A stretch of DNA of 64,000 nucleotides from Synechococcus sp. Cruz-7E5 (lineage in GTDB: Bacteria; Cyanobacteriota; Cyanobacteriia; PCC-6307; Cyanobiaceae). Of the stretch, positions 25,904-35,147 are shown one piece after another; the first letter of the stretch is position 1; each line of letters begins with the position of its first letter. A model generated the notes under the pieces. That model did not search any database. It saw only the letters and a list, made by a program, of their open reading frames with translations, and was not told the origin of the DNA. The position numbers and the translations under genes were made by a program. Location of the stretch: positions 1 to 64,000 of the forward strand of contig NZ_JAGQCE010000004.1 of the NCBI RefSeq assembly GCF_024345995.1. The letters are read 5' to 3'.

Positions 25904-27802
25904 TCAAGGTATTGGCCCTGCCTTTCTCACCGCCATGCCCCGCTTCTGCAGGCGCCAGAGGCTGGCATACTTGCCATTTAGTGCCAGCAGCTCCAGGTGA
26001 CTCCCCCGTTCCACGATTGTTCCGTGTTCCATCACCGCAATCAGATCGGCATGCATGATCGAGGCCAACCGGTGGGCGATGGTGACCACAGTTCGATTGT
26101 TCCGGAATGCTTGGAGTGACCGGTGAATCAGGGCTTCGGAATTGCTGTCGAGCGCACTGGTGGCTTCATCGAGGATGAGGATCTGTGGGTCGCGCAGGAT
26201 CGCCCGAGCGAGGGAGAGGCGCTGCCGCTGGCCGCCGCTCAGGCGGTAGCCCCTTTCGCCGATGGGGGTGTCGTAACCCTGGGGAAGCGCTGCGATGAAG
26301 TCATGGGCACCAGCGGTGCGGGCGGCAGCTTCAATCGCGGCATCGCTGGGCTCTTCGAGCCCGAAGGCGATGTTGGCGCGGATCGAGGCGTTCAGCAGCA
26401 GAACGTCCTGGGTGACGACGCCCAGGCGCCGCTGCCAGCTGTCAAGATTGATCTTGCGTAAGTCGACGCCATCGACCAGCACCATGCCGCTGGTGGGATC
26501 CTGCAGGCCCGCAACCAGATCAACCAGCGAAGACTTGCCCGCCCCGGAGGTCCCCACCAGGGCGACGGTGGTTCCAGCCGCAATCGACAGATCGATGTCA
26601 TCAAGTGTGTTTTCCAGTCGGGCCTCGAAGCGGAGCCCGACGGCCTCAAGCCGCACGCCCTGCTTCAGGCCCTTGAAGGGGAGCCCCCCCTGCCGGCGGA
26701 AGGTCTTGTCCCGGGTCTGGAGTAGGTCGTCGAGCTGCTCGATCCGGCCGCTGTTCTCCGCCAGCTGGTTGTAGTTGTTTGCGGTCTTGATCAGGCGCAG
26801 ATTGAGCCGCTGCAGGGCGAGTACGAAGGTGACCAGCTTTGGGATCAGCGCTTCGGTGCTGCCTCCGAACAGCTGCCAGCTCAGCGCCACGATCAGTAGC
26901 GCGGCCATCAGTGGCAGCAGATCGCTGACCGGCTCTTGGATGCTCAGCAGCCGGCTCAGCCGCCGCATCGGTGGCTCGAGACCGGCCATCCGTTGGGCCA
27001 TCCGGCGTTCGGCGTGCCCGGTGGCGGCACTGCTGTGCAGCAGCCGCAGCACCTGGATGTCTTCTGTAATGCCGGCAGCCACCTCGCGACGTTCCGTTTC
27101 CAGGGCGCAGCTGGCGTGGCGCAGCCGGGGGCGGAGGGCCCGCTGCAGCCCGGCCACCGCCAGCCCAAGACCGATGGCCACCACCAGCAGAGCGGGGGAG
27201 AGGATCGCCAGGGTTGCCACGTAGACCAGCGCCAGCATCAGGTTGGAGCAGATCTGCCCGAATTGCTCGATCTCCAGCTGCACCGCCAGGGGGGACACGG
27301 TGGCCCGATGCACCAGGTCGCCCACATTGAACCGGCTGGCGCAGGCGTAGCTCATCCGCAGGATGTGGCGATGCACCTCAGGTGTGATGCAGGCCTGGCA
27401 GCGGGCAGCGAAGTATCCGGCTGTGACACCGTTCACGTAGCGGTTGCCGCTGGCCAGCAGCTGCAGGCCCAGAGCCGCCGTCAGGTAGAGCTGGAAAAGG
27501 GTTCCCCTGGGGAGGTCGGCCAACCAGGGAGGACCGGCCGGTTCCGCTCCGGCCAGCAATCCAGCAGCCTGAAAGATCACTGCGAAGCTGCCGGCCTCGG
27601 TGACGGCCAGCAACAGGGTCGTGATCATGTTCACCAGCAGCAGACGCCATTCCTGGCGGGCGGTGTGGCGAATCAGGCTTGCCACGGGCGTGGTCGCCAC
27701 GAAGGGGCTGCCCACTGCATGAAACACGGCGCTGAGATTTGCCCTCCAGCCCCGTTCGGACCGAGCAGGCTGACCCGTCGCTGGCGGTGAGGTGGGGATC
27801 AC
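25904..27802 (-). CDS. ABC transporter, fused permease and ATPase (MsbA/PglK-like)
   Basis: A 632-residue half-transporter. The N-terminal six-helix membrane domain covers about 40-350. The ATPase follows with Walker A GTSGAGKS near 418, LSGGQRQRLS near 523, Walker B ILILDEATSALD near 545 and the H-loop in TIAHRL near 574, all intact. This exporter type flips lipid-linked sugars, lipids or peptides across the inner membrane as a dimer. Its ATG overlaps the stop of the preceding membrane-protein gene (ATGA at 27799-27802), forming a three-gene operon with a GT87-like protein and a GT2. Export of a glycan intermediate is the simplest role; export of a modified peptide cannot be excluded given the PqqD/AsnB genes nearby. 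Confidence 0.93.
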   Translation of the reverse strand: MIPTSPPATGQPARSERGWRANLSAVFHAVGSPFVATTPVASLIRHTARQEWRLLLVNMITTLLLAVTEAGSFAVIFQAAGLLAGAEPAGPPWLADLPRGTLFQLYLTAALGLQLLASGNRYVNGVTAGYFAARCQACITPEVHRHILRMSYACASRFNVGDLVHRATVSPLAVQLEIEQFGQICSNLMLALVYVATLAILSPALLVVAIGLGLAVAGLQRALRPRLRHASCALETERREVAAGITEDIQVLRLLHSSAATGHAERRMAQRMAGLEPPMRRLSRLLSIQEPVSDLLPLMAALLIVALSWQLFGGSTEALIPKLVTFVLALQRLNLRLIKTANNYNQLAENSGRIEQLDDLLQTRDKTFRRQGGLPFKGLKQGVRLEAVGLRFEARLENTLDDIDLSIAAGTTVALVGTSGAGKSSLVDLVAGLQDPTSGMVLVDGVDLRKINLDSWQRRLGVVTQDVLLLNASIRANIAFGLEEPSDAAIEAAARTAGAHDFIAALPQGYDTPIGERGYRLSGGQRQRLSLARAILRDPQILILDEATSALDSNSEALIHRSLQAFRNNRTVVTIAHRLASIMHADLIAVMEHGTIVERGSHLELLALNGKYASLWRLQKRGMAVRKAGPIP

Positions 27803-28977
27803 GACAGGCCTGCGTGCCTCGGCTCCGACAGAGATTCACCGTCGGCGTTCAGCACCGGCGCCTGCAGCGCCAGCAACACACCCACCACCAGCCAGAGCAG
27901 CAGTTGGGCCTGTCCGCCGAGCGGCACCAGCTCGATGATCCTTTGCGGGGTCCAGAGCGACAGCGCCATGGCCACCGCCAGCGGACGCCAGTGTGGGCGG
28001 TCTCCCGTGATCCCCAGTCGCAGCGTGGCGAGCAGGGCCGGAACCATCAGGATGTTGTCGTAGTTCAGGTGGTAGAACCCCACGGCGCTTGCCACGGCAC
28101 ACACGGCGGCCGTCTGCAGAGGGTCTTCCGGTTGCCCCCGGCGGCACCACCACCACATGCCCATGCTCATGGCCGTGAGCCCGGCCACCAATAGCTGGCT
28201 GGCTGCGGCACTGATACCGAAGCTGTCGGCCAGATCCCCGGCCGAAGACTGACTGCCGCCGCGGATGAAATCCATGGACTGGGGGCGCATCCATATCTGG
28301 AGGTAGTCGAGCGGCGTGATGCCTGTGTGCCAGAGGGCCACGGCGCTGAGGGCGAGCAGCAGGGCGACGCCCACCACCAGAGCGCGCAGCCGGCGAGCCT
28401 GCAGGAAGGGCAGCGCGAAGGGCATAGCGATCTGGGGTTTGATCATCGCCATGGCCCAGCACAGACCTGCCGGAATCCGCTGCTGCCGGGCCAGCAGCAG
28501 CCATTGGGTAGTGATCAGCCCCATGCAGATCAGCGAGAATTGTCCCTGAGCGAGCGCATTGCTGTTGCCTGAGATGGCGGCGCCGGCCAGGGCTCCGAGC
28601 ATGCCCGCAGCGGGGCCGGCTCCCTTCAGCAGCCGGTGGCCGCACCAGCCGATGACTCCCAGGCTGAGCAGGCTCATCACCTGGATCACCACTTGACCCT
28701 GCAAAGCTCCGCCCCAGTGGAAGAACAGGGCGAACATCGGCATGGCGTAGGGGGGGTAGACGCTGACGGCGGTGATCTCCAGCCCCTTCCGCAGGGCGAG
28801 CAGGGGATGGGGGAACACGCCGGTGCGGAAGTAGCCGTATTCGTTCAGCCGTAAGTACATGTCGCCGCCGGGGGCCAGCCAGGCGTGCAGGAGGCCGTTC
28901 AGGAGCGTGGCCAGAGCAAGTAGCGCGAGCAGCGAAAGTCCCAGCCCACGTACCCAGGGGCGGTTGAGCCTGCTCAT
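27799..28977 (-). CDS. GT87-like (DUF2029) polytopic membrane glycosyltransferase
   Basis: A 392-residue protein with about ten hydrophobic helices, e.g. GLGLSLLALLALATLLNGLL at the start. The first loop (APGGDMYLRLNEYGYFRTGVFP) and the segment WAMAMIKPQIAMPFAL with its KPQ motif match the GT87/DUF2029 polyprenol-phosphate-dependent mannosyl- or arabinosyl-type enzymes. These use a lipid-linked sugar donor on the outer face of the membrane. It overlaps its upstream GT2 neighbour (28974-28977) and its downstream ABC exporter (27799-27802) by 4 bp each, so all three should be made together. Confidence 0.82.
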   Translation of the reverse strand: MSRLNRPWVRGLGLSLLALLALATLLNGLLHAWLAPGGDMYLRLNEYGYFRTGVFPHPLLALRKGLEITAVSVYPPYAMPMFALFFHWGGALQGQVVIQVMSLLSLGVIGWCGHRLLKGAGPAAGMLGALAGAAISGNSNALAQGQFSLICMGLITTQWLLLARQQRIPAGLCWAMAMIKPQIAMPFALPFLQARRLRALVVGVALLLALSAVALWHTGITPLDYLQIWMRPQSMDFIRGGSQSSAGDLADSFGISAAASQLLVAGLTAMSMGMWWWCRRGQPEDPLQTAAVCAVASAVGFYHLNYDNILMVPALLATLRLGITGDRPHWRPLAVAMALSLWTPQRIIELVPLGGQAQLLLWLVVGVLLALQAPVLNADGESLSEPRHAGLS

Positions 28978-30002
28978 GGGGTGGGAGCGGCAGGGTCCGG
29001 GGCCCGCTCTGGCTGCACCCAGCTCTCCACAGCCACCACCCCGTAGGTGAGGGAGGAATAAAGGAAGTAGAGCAGGTGCAGCGGGATCGCCCCCAGCATG
29101 AAACCAGGTCCACGGGCCCGCAGGCAGAAGCGGTAGAAGCTCCGGTTGAGCCAGAGCAGCGCCAGCAGGCAGGCCAGAGCCCCCCAGCCCGCCAGCCCCA
29201 GCCAGGGCTGGGTGATCAGGCAGGCCACCAGAACCAGCGTCAGCACACCGCTCAACCGGGCGGTGGGCGTCAGATTGAGCCCCACCGGCTGATTGGGGCG
29301 GCGGCGCAGCAGGCGACTCCAGGGCAGCGCCCGCTGCCGGATGTCGGTGACCACTACCGAACTCAGGCTCCAGTGCTTGTGGTGGGTGCAGAGGATGGTG
29401 GGATCCAGCAGTAGCTGGCCGCCCGCCGCAGCCAGCCTCATGCCCAGCTCGATGTCCTCGATGCTGGGTCGCTTATAACGGCTGTCGAAACCACCGAGGG
29501 CCCGGAACCGGCTCCGACGCATGGCGCCGCAGCCGGCCCAGAAGCTGCGTATCGGGCCGGCGTGGCTTGAGTGGGTGTGGTGGTGAAGCAGGTTGCGGAA
29601 CTGGCTCACCAACCCGGGGGCCGTGGGGCTGTCGTCGTAGCTGCCGAAGACCGCATCGAGCTGGGAGTCGTTCTCGAAGTGCCGACGGATGCGCCCGATT
29701 GCGTCTCGGTGAAGTTCCACATCGGCATCCACGAACACGAGGATCTCTCCGTCGGCACTTTCGGCGGCCAGGTTGCGAGCCACCGCTGGCCCGGAACATC
29801 TGCCGGTGGCCAGCAACCGGGCCTTGGAGCTAACCAGCCAGTCGGGTGGTGGCGGTGGATCACCGTCGAACACAATCAGGAAACTGTCGCTTTCGCCATC
29901 GGTGGTAGCGAGCAACTCCATGACCCGCCGGGCGCAGTGGGCGAAGCACCCATCCCAGGTGATGGTGGGCATCACAACCGAGCAGGACAGCGGTCTGCTC
30001 AA
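28974..30002 (-). CDS. Glycosyltransferase family 2 with C-terminal membrane helices
   Basis: A 342-residue GT2: CSVVMPTITWDG, FLIVFDGDPPPPPDW, GPAVARNLAAESADGEILVFVDADVELHRD (DxD near residue 90), FWAGCGAMRRSRFRALGGFD and the ED motif in IEDIELGMRL. Two or three hydrophobic helices follow (SGVLTLVLVACLITQPWLGLAGWGALACLLALLW). It heads a three-gene minus-strand operon with the GT87-like protein and ABC exporter. There are 79 bp between it and the upstream FAD oxidoreductase on the same strand, which may share its promoter. Confidence 0.9.
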   Translation of the reverse strand: MSRPLSCSVVMPTITWDGCFAHCARRVMELLATTDGESDSFLIVFDGDPPPPPDWLVSSKARLLATGRCSGPAVARNLAAESADGEILVFVDADVELHRDAIGRIRRHFENDSQLDAVFGSYDDSPTAPGLVSQFRNLLHHHTHSSHAGPIRSFWAGCGAMRRSRFRALGGFDSRYKRPSIEDIELGMRLAAAGGQLLLDPTILCTHHKHWSLSSVVVTDIRQRALPWSRLLRRRPNQPVGLNLTPTARLSGVLTLVLVACLITQPWLGLAGWGALACLLALLWLNRSFYRFCLRARGPGFMLGAIPLHLLYFLYSSLTYGVVAVESWVQPERAPDPAAPTP

Positions 30003-30081
30003 CGGTTCGGTCTCCGGCGGTTATGGGCTTGTGGCACGGGCGGGAGCATGTCCCTGGCGGCGTTGAGGAGTACGGGGAACG

Positions 30082-31548
30082 TCATTCTGTTTCCTCGATG
30101 TATTCGGCATCCTGGTTGACATTCCAGGGGTCATAAACCTGCTTGCCGCTAAGGATATTCTTGGCAGCCAGCATCCCTGTCATCATTGAATGGTCTTGGT
30201 TGTTATATTTATGCGTGCCATTTCTTCCTACTGCCTGCAATCCTTCGCCAACCGTGGCCAGGGCCTCGCGAATGCGCTTGATGTGGTTTTTGTAGTTCTC
30301 ATCGTAAACGGGATAAGCCTTGGGTTGGCGAACTACCGCTCCATCTAAGGTCATTTCGCAATCAACCAGGCCCAGGGACACGAGTTCCCTGGACGCCAGT
30401 GCGATCAGTGCGTCGTCTGTCATGTTCCAAAGGGTATCTCCTTGGAAGCAAAAGTATTCAAGGCCCAGGCAGGTTACGGATGGATCGGGGACCATCTCAG
30501 GTGACCAGTTGGCGAAGTTCTGAATTCTCCCTGCCTGGATCCCCGGGTCATGGATGTATATCCATTGATCCGGAAAAGTGGTGCTTGTCTTGATCATCAC
30601 CGCCACGGTGATGAAATCCCTGTATTTCAGTGCCATAGCTGCTTCTAAAGCCTCGGCCTGCAGGCCTGGGCGGATCGCGCTCACCAACCAGCTGAGTGGA
30701 GCTGAACAGATAACCTGATCATAGTTCTGAAGGCCGGATTCCAGGCCGGCAGCCCTCAGGCCGGAGCCCTCAATTTCGAGTGTCCAGCCTTGGGATGGGC
30801 CCGGATGGGTGAGGCTGGTGACACGGACGCCAAGGATGACTCGGCCACCCAACTCCCGAATGCCCGCGGCTGTGGCCTCCCACATCATGCCGGGTCCGAG
30901 TCTTGGGTAGCGAAACGATCCGATCAGCGACTTGATCACCCTGGAGCGATCGTCAGAAGGCTTGGTGGGTTGGGGAGACCAGAGCGCGGCCAGGGCGGCT
31001 CGTGTGAGCGACAGACCCTTGATTCGCTGGGCAGCCCAGTCGGCGGCGATGTCTCGGCAGGGAACGCCCCATACCTTTTCCGTGTAAGACTTGAAAAACT
31101 TGGCATAGAGCCGGTGACCAAACTTATTGGTGACCCAGTCTTCCAGATTGGATGGCCGAGGTATTGGGAATAGCTTTTTATTCAGGTAAGAGCCAATGCT
31201 GAGCAGCGATTCCCGCTTGCCAAGGTTCCTGACGACTTCGCTGGCTTCCAGTGGGTAGCTGTAGAACTTGCCGTCGTAGAAGATCCGAGATAGACGATCC
31301 CGGGTGATCATATCCTTCCCAAGTATTTCGCTCCAGAAGGCTTCTACCTCGTTGGACTTCGAAAAAAAACGATGGCCGCCGATATCGAATCGGAACCCAT
31401 TATGCACAACCGTGCGTGAAATGCCACCCACATAAATGGGGTCGGCCTCGAAAACATCAACATTTACCCCAGCCTTGCGAAGGATGTAGGCTGCTGTAAG
31501 GCCCGCAGGCCCAGCGCCAATGACTGCAACTCTTGTCCCCGGTTGCAT
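30082..31548 (-). CDS. FAD-dependent oxidoreductase, UDP-galactopyranose-mutase/protoporphyrinogen-oxidase-like
   Basis: A 488-residue flavoprotein. The dinucleotide fold begins VAVIGAGPAGLTAAYILRKAGV (GxGxxG at residues 11-16), followed by DVFEADPIYVGGISRT and the DIGGHRFFSKS segment typical of UDP-galactopyranose-mutase-like and amine-oxidase-like proteins. Later segments YTEKVWGVPCRDIAADWAAQR and GRNGTHKYNNQDHSMMTG are characteristic of the long version found in polysaccharide clusters. The reaction is not known; by context it may alter a sugar nucleotide or lipid-linked sugar. The upstream (31.5 kb) side borders an IS5 remnant, so its promoter region is close to foreign DNA. Confidence 0.85.
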   Translation of the reverse strand: MQPGTRVAVIGAGPAGLTAAYILRKAGVNVDVFEADPIYVGGISRTVVHNGFRFDIGGHRFFSKSNEVEAFWSEILGKDMITRDRLSRIFYDGKFYSYPLEASEVVRNLGKRESLLSIGSYLNKKLFPIPRPSNLEDWVTNKFGHRLYAKFFKSYTEKVWGVPCRDIAADWAAQRIKGLSLTRAALAALWSPQPTKPSDDRSRVIKSLIGSFRYPRLGPGMMWEATAAGIRELGGRVILGVRVTSLTHPGPSQGWTLEIEGSGLRAAGLESGLQNYDQVICSAPLSWLVSAIRPGLQAEALEAAMALKYRDFITVAVMIKTSTTFPDQWIYIHDPGIQAGRIQNFANWSPEMVPDPSVTCLGLEYFCFQGDTLWNMTDDALIALASRELVSLGLVDCEMTLDGAVVRQPKAYPVYDENYKNHIKRIREALATVGEGLQAVGRNGTHKYNNQDHSMMTGMLAAKNILSGKQVYDPWNVNQDAEYIEETE

Positions 31549-32064
31549 CTAGCAACGGCAGTCAAAATCACTACCATCTTAACACGATATCTCAAGCCCC
31601 CTTGGTTGAGAGGACCCTGCTACCCCGGGTGCATCTCAAGGGATCATCGCGTGTTTCTCTGGGGGCGCCCCTGGAGTCATCTTCAAGGCTAGCGCACCAG
31701 CATCGAACCCGCCGACCTGGGGATCCCCCGGGTGGGCTCCTGTGAGGTGGGCGCTCTCCCTAACCGCTTCTCATCATGCTGCGAATCCACCTGCTTCAAG
31801 ATAGGTATTCAATCAGCGATCCAGCCATGGAAGAGGCCCTGATTGAGGAGCCAACCATGCGCCGGTTCGAGGGCTTTGATTTGATCAGCGGCCGGATTGG
31901 AGATTAGACCACAATCCTCACCCTCCACGACCTGCTGGAGGAGTACGGCCTGGGCAAGCAAATTTTTGAGACCGACAAGGCCCACCTGAGCAAGCGGGGC
32001 ATGACGATGCGACAGAGCACGTTCGTGCGTGCCACCTTGATCGTAGGGCCCAGTTCCAAGCTTT

Positions 32065-32099
32065 CCGAGGCCGCAGGCCGAGGGTGGCGGAGCCACTAG
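32065..32099 (+). repeat. Double-hairpin small repeat, copy 1
   Basis: A 35-nt unit with a CCGCAGG-type first hairpin and a second hairpin GTGGC-gga-GCCAC, ending CTAG. Near-identical units occur at 49029-49062 and 54030-54064. Here it interrupts the transposase after the codons for PSSK, a different site from the other two. Confidence 0.75.
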
Positions 32100-32176
32100 A
32101 ACTTTGTTGGCTAAGGGATCCAGAGATGCACCAGACCAAGGAAAAGAACCAGTAGTACTACGGATTGAAGGCGTAC

Positions 32177-32202
32177 AACTGCTTCGCGGAAGCCAAGTGC
32201 TA
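32177..32202 (+). repeat. 26-nt small mobile repeat, copy 1
   Basis: A 26-nt unit with core GCTTCGCGGAAGCC, inserted in the transposase between the codons for KAY and DKDSGL. The same unit, 24 of 26 bases identical, occurs in reverse orientation at 54200-54225 in another transposase copy at a different site. Confidence 0.75.
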
Positions 32203-32893
32203 CTCCTTGGACAAGGATTCTGGCCTTATCCATTCGGTGGTGACCACTGTTGCCAGCGTTCATCGCCTCACCCCATCTGCCGACCTGCTGCATGGAAATG
32301 AGCAGGTGGTTTTCGGCGACGCCGGCCACCAGGGAATCGCTATGAGATCAGCGATGGTTGGGAAATCAATGGAGTTTCGGGTGGCGATACGACCAGGAAT
32401 ACGCCGTTCCCTGCCCAATAACCCAGACGGGAAGCTGCAGGATCTGATCGAGGCGGCGAAGGCGCATATCCGTGCCAAGGTCGAGCACCCCATCCGTGTA
32501 ATCAAGCAGCAGTACTGCTTCCAAGTGACCCGGCTGTGGGGGATGGCCAAGAACCGCTGCATGGTCAACGTTCTGGCTGCGCTAACAAACCTGTTCCTGG
32601 CCTGGCGTCACCTGCTGGCGACATCTTGACCAGGAGAGACGTGTGCCCAACTGGGTCCAGCTACAGGTCCAATACATCCAGAACTGGCCAGAGAATCACC
32701 TTGAATCGATGCAAAGCAGGCTCTGAGGCTAGCAGGATACTAAGTCTCCCAATTTCAGGTCTCGTCAGCTGCTAAAACCGCTGTCGCCCATAGCTTCCCT
32801 AGCGACTTTGCTCGTAAATCCAGCCTTGCCAGAAAATGGCCATTCCAGTGACATCGGCGCTACCCACCGGGGGCAGGATCCGGAGCGAGGGCA

Positions 32894-33889
32894 TCAGCCC
32901 TGGAGGATGGAACGGGCCCGCTCTACGAGCCGCAGCCCTCTGGACCAGATGGATTCCGGTGGACTCATTTCCCCTCGCAGTGCCCAGTGCTGCCGGCGTG
33001 GCACCCGCAGCATGGCTGCGGCACGACCGATCTGCTCGAGAGGGTCCCCCAGCCCTAAGGCAACGAAGCAGGCACCGGCCTGCTGGATCGCCGCCAGGGA
33101 GCCCCAGCGACGGGCGATCTCGATGAGCTGATCGGGGTCGCACTGGCCGCGATCGCCTTGTTCCAGGCTGGCCGCCAGCTCCAGTACCCAGCGAAGTTGT
33201 CCGGGGGGGTGCCAGCGCCAGTTGGAGCCAATCAGCTCGGCCAGCAGGGAGGCCGGTTCCGGCACCAGCAGCCCGTCGAAGGGGGCGGAGGCCGCCAGGG
33301 TCAGAGGGTGCAAGTTCCGCCGGCCATGGGGATGATCCAAGACGAGCCGCAACTGACCACTGCGCAGCGCCTCCCTGGCTGGCCTTGCCGTGACGGCGGA
33401 AAGGAGCTCTTCACTGCTGAACGACGTTGCGGCGGCGGGCGACCTGAGCTGCAGGGATCGCACGGGGAACGGATGTCCATGGAAGGTCGTACCCCGGAGG
33501 GCCACCGCCGCGTCACCGCAGACGATCAGAGGCTTGCCGCGCCGCCTCGCCAGGGAGGCGATTCCCTCGAGCGCCTGCAGCGCCAACTGGGACAGAAACC
33601 AGCTCCGCCGGAACCAACCGCGGCTGCGACTGGCAAGCGTTCCAGCTGGCACCTCATCGCCGAACCGCAGGACGGCGAAGGCCGCCAGTTCATGGCTGGC
33701 CGCATCTTCGTGGTCGAAGTCACACTGCCGCACCCACTTTTGCCAGGCAGGCCGAGCGATCTCCGGACTGGCCAGGCAGGCCTTCAGCAACAGAGCGTGG
33801 CGGGGTTCCGGCGCCGGTCCATGCCAGAGATGGAGTCTGTCTGGATCGAACACTGACCTTCGGCAGCTGTCGCAGTCGTTCGGCAACAT
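32894..33889 (-). CDS. Nucleotidyltransferase-like protein (NTP_transf_5), catalytic motif degenerate
   Basis: A 331-residue protein paralogous to its divergent neighbour at 33912: both carry LLLKACLASP/LLLKACLAPP followed by a W, an ED-AAS segment, and a similar overall order. The family (NTP_transf_5) normally has a KG..L motif and a DxD on the next strand. Here the corresponding region reads KPLIVCGDAAVALRGTTFHGHPFPVRSLQL, with no DxD, so nucleotidyl transfer is doubtful. The two starts face each other across only 22 bp. I infer a catalytically dead partner or a diverging copy. NTP_transf_5 genes are known beside PqqD, HPr-kinase-like and asparagine-synthase genes, which also occur in this island. 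Confidence 0.7.
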   Translation of the reverse strand: MLPNDCDSCRRSVFDPDRLHLWHGPAPEPRHALLLKACLASPEIARPAWQKWVRQCDFDHEDAASHELAAFAVLRFGDEVPAGTLASRSRGWFRRSWFLSQLALQALEGIASLARRRGKPLIVCGDAAVALRGTTFHGHPFPVRSLQLRSPAAATSFSSEELLSAVTARPAREALRSGQLRLVLDHPHGRRNLHPLTLAASAPFDGLLVPEPASLLAELIGSNWRWHPPGQLRWVLELAASLEQGDRGQCDPDQLIEIARRWGSLAAIQQAGACFVALGLGDPLEQIGRAAAMLRVPRRQHWALRGEMSPPESIWSRGLRLVERARSILQG

Positions 33890-33911
33890 AGGGACCCTGG
33901 CCCAGGCCGCG

Positions 33912-35123
33912 ATGGGATCGGGTTGGTTACCGACGGATCGTCAGTTCCTGCTGCTGAAGGCCTGCCTGGCTCCACCACACGAAGCCCATGACGCCCTCGT
34001 CGCCTGGCGCGGCGGCGGTGATGAGGCGGAGGATGCAGCATCACGTCGACTCCTTCCCCTGCTGTGGAAGCGCTGGGCGGGGATGGGGATGCAGCGACTC
34101 CCATCCGCGTGGAAAGACGACTACCTGCGCAGCTGGAGAAAGGGTCAGCTCGCAGCGGCCCGGGCCAACCGGCTGGGGCAGCTGTTCGCCGGCGACGCCA
34201 TCCCCACGCTGCTCATCAAGGGGCTTCCTCTGGCCCTGGAGGCCTATGCCGATCTGGGCAACCGTCCGATGGCCGACATCGACCTGGTTGTTCCCTTTGA
34301 GCAGGCGCGCACCGCCGTGGAGCGATTGCTGCAAGCGGGCTGGCAGCCCGCCCCTACGCCCCTGAAGGGTGGAGGGAAGGACTCAGCCACACTGTCTTCC
34401 GCCTGGCTCAGCCAGCCCCGTCGGCTGGAGCGGTTCGACCCCTGCTACCTGCGGGTACGCCACAGCCACGGCTTCCATCATCCCGATGGCACGGAGATGG
34501 ACCTGCACTGGTTCCTGTTCGAGGGGCAGTGCGACCCTGGCACCGACGACGGCCCCTGGCAGCGGGCCTCTGGCCTCGCTTCACGCTGCCGCGTCCGGCA
34601 GGTTCAGCCCCTTGCCACGTTGCAGAGCCTGGGGAGCGCCGACCATCTGCTGCTGCTCCTGGCCCATGGTGCGCGCTGGAACCCGGTCCCCCCGATCCGC
34701 TGGATCCCCGATGCCGTCCTCCTGCTGCGGGCCACCACGGCTGTCGACTGGAGCTGCTTCGTGGCCGAAGCGGTGCGTCGTGACCTGGCCCCCACAGCGC
34801 TCGTGATGCTTCGCTGGCTGGAGCAAAGGTTCCAGGTGGGATTGCCAGCCGAGGTGTTGCGCGAACTGACAGGGGCGGCAAACTCACGGCAGGTGCGCCG
34901 GCTGGTCGCTGCAGCCGGAGAGCGACCGGGCTGGGGCAGTGGGCTGGAGGAGCTGCGCTACCTGCGCCGTCGCCACCGGCGATTGCGCCGCGAAGCTGCA
35001 GGAGGGCAGGTCGTGCCTCCCTTCCCCCGTTTCGTCTGCGACATCCTCGGGGCACCGGACACCGGCAGCGTCATCAGCTACGCCAGATCTGAGCTGACCC
35101 GTCGCTGGGACCTGCAGGGATGA
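33912..35123 (+). CDS. Nucleotidyltransferase family protein (NTP_transf_5)
   Basis: A 403-residue protein. The nucleotidyltransferase core shows TLLIKGLPLALEAYADLGNRPMADIDLVV with KG near residue 103 and the metal-binding Asp122/Asp124 (DID). A segment typical of the family, DLHWFLFEG, and the C-terminal LLLLAHGARWNPVPPIRWIPDAVLLL follow. The substrate is unknown; relatives occur in ribosomal-peptide (lasso-type) and polysaccharide clusters. I chose ATG at 33912 because it aligns with the start of the paralogue at 33889; the open frame extends much further upstream but antisense to that gene. The gene ends 25 bp from a convergent GT gene. Confidence 0.82.
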   Translation: MGSGWLPTDRQFLLLKACLAPPHEAHDALVAWRGGGDEAEDAASRRLLPLLWKRWAGMGMQRLPSAWKDDYLRSWRKGQLAAARANRLGQLFAGDAIPTLLIKGLPLALEAYADLGNRPMADIDLVVPFEQARTAVERLLQAGWQPAPTPLKGGGKDSATLSSAWLSQPRRLERFDPCYLRVRHSHGFHHPDGTEMDLHWFLFEGQCDPGTDDGPWQRASGLASRCRVRQVQPLATLQSLGSADHLLLLLAHGARWNPVPPIRWIPDAVLLLRATTAVDWSCFVAEAVRRDLAPTALVMLRWLEQRFQVGLPAEVLRELTGAANSRQVRRLVAAAGERPGWGSGLEELRYLRRRHRRLRREAAGGQVVPPFPRFVCDILGAPDTGSVISYARSELTRRWDLQG

Positions 35124-35147
35124 GGGTGCCAAAGTGGCGCCGCCCGC

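Larger units (their letters stand above)
31770..32629 (+). pseudogene. IS5-family transposase remnant A
   Basis: The frame LLIMLRIHLLQDRYSISDPAMEEALIEEPTMRRFEGFDLISGRIGD matches the middle of an IS5 transposase but meets TAG at 31906. The reading continues TTILTLHDLLEEYGLGKQIFET to about 32064, is broken by a 35-nt hairpin insert (32065-32099), and resumes to the C-terminus (GLIHSVVTTVASVHRLTPSADLLHGNEQVVFGDAGHQGI, then KAHIRAKVEHPIRVIKQQ). A second insert lies at 32177-32202. The N-terminal third is missing and IS ends were not found. Non-functional. Confidence 0.85.

Noticed and set aside
31549-31769. Left end of IS5 remnant A
   Set aside because: I could not find a GGAA-CTCTGG-type terminal repeat in this spacer, so the IS boundary was not called.
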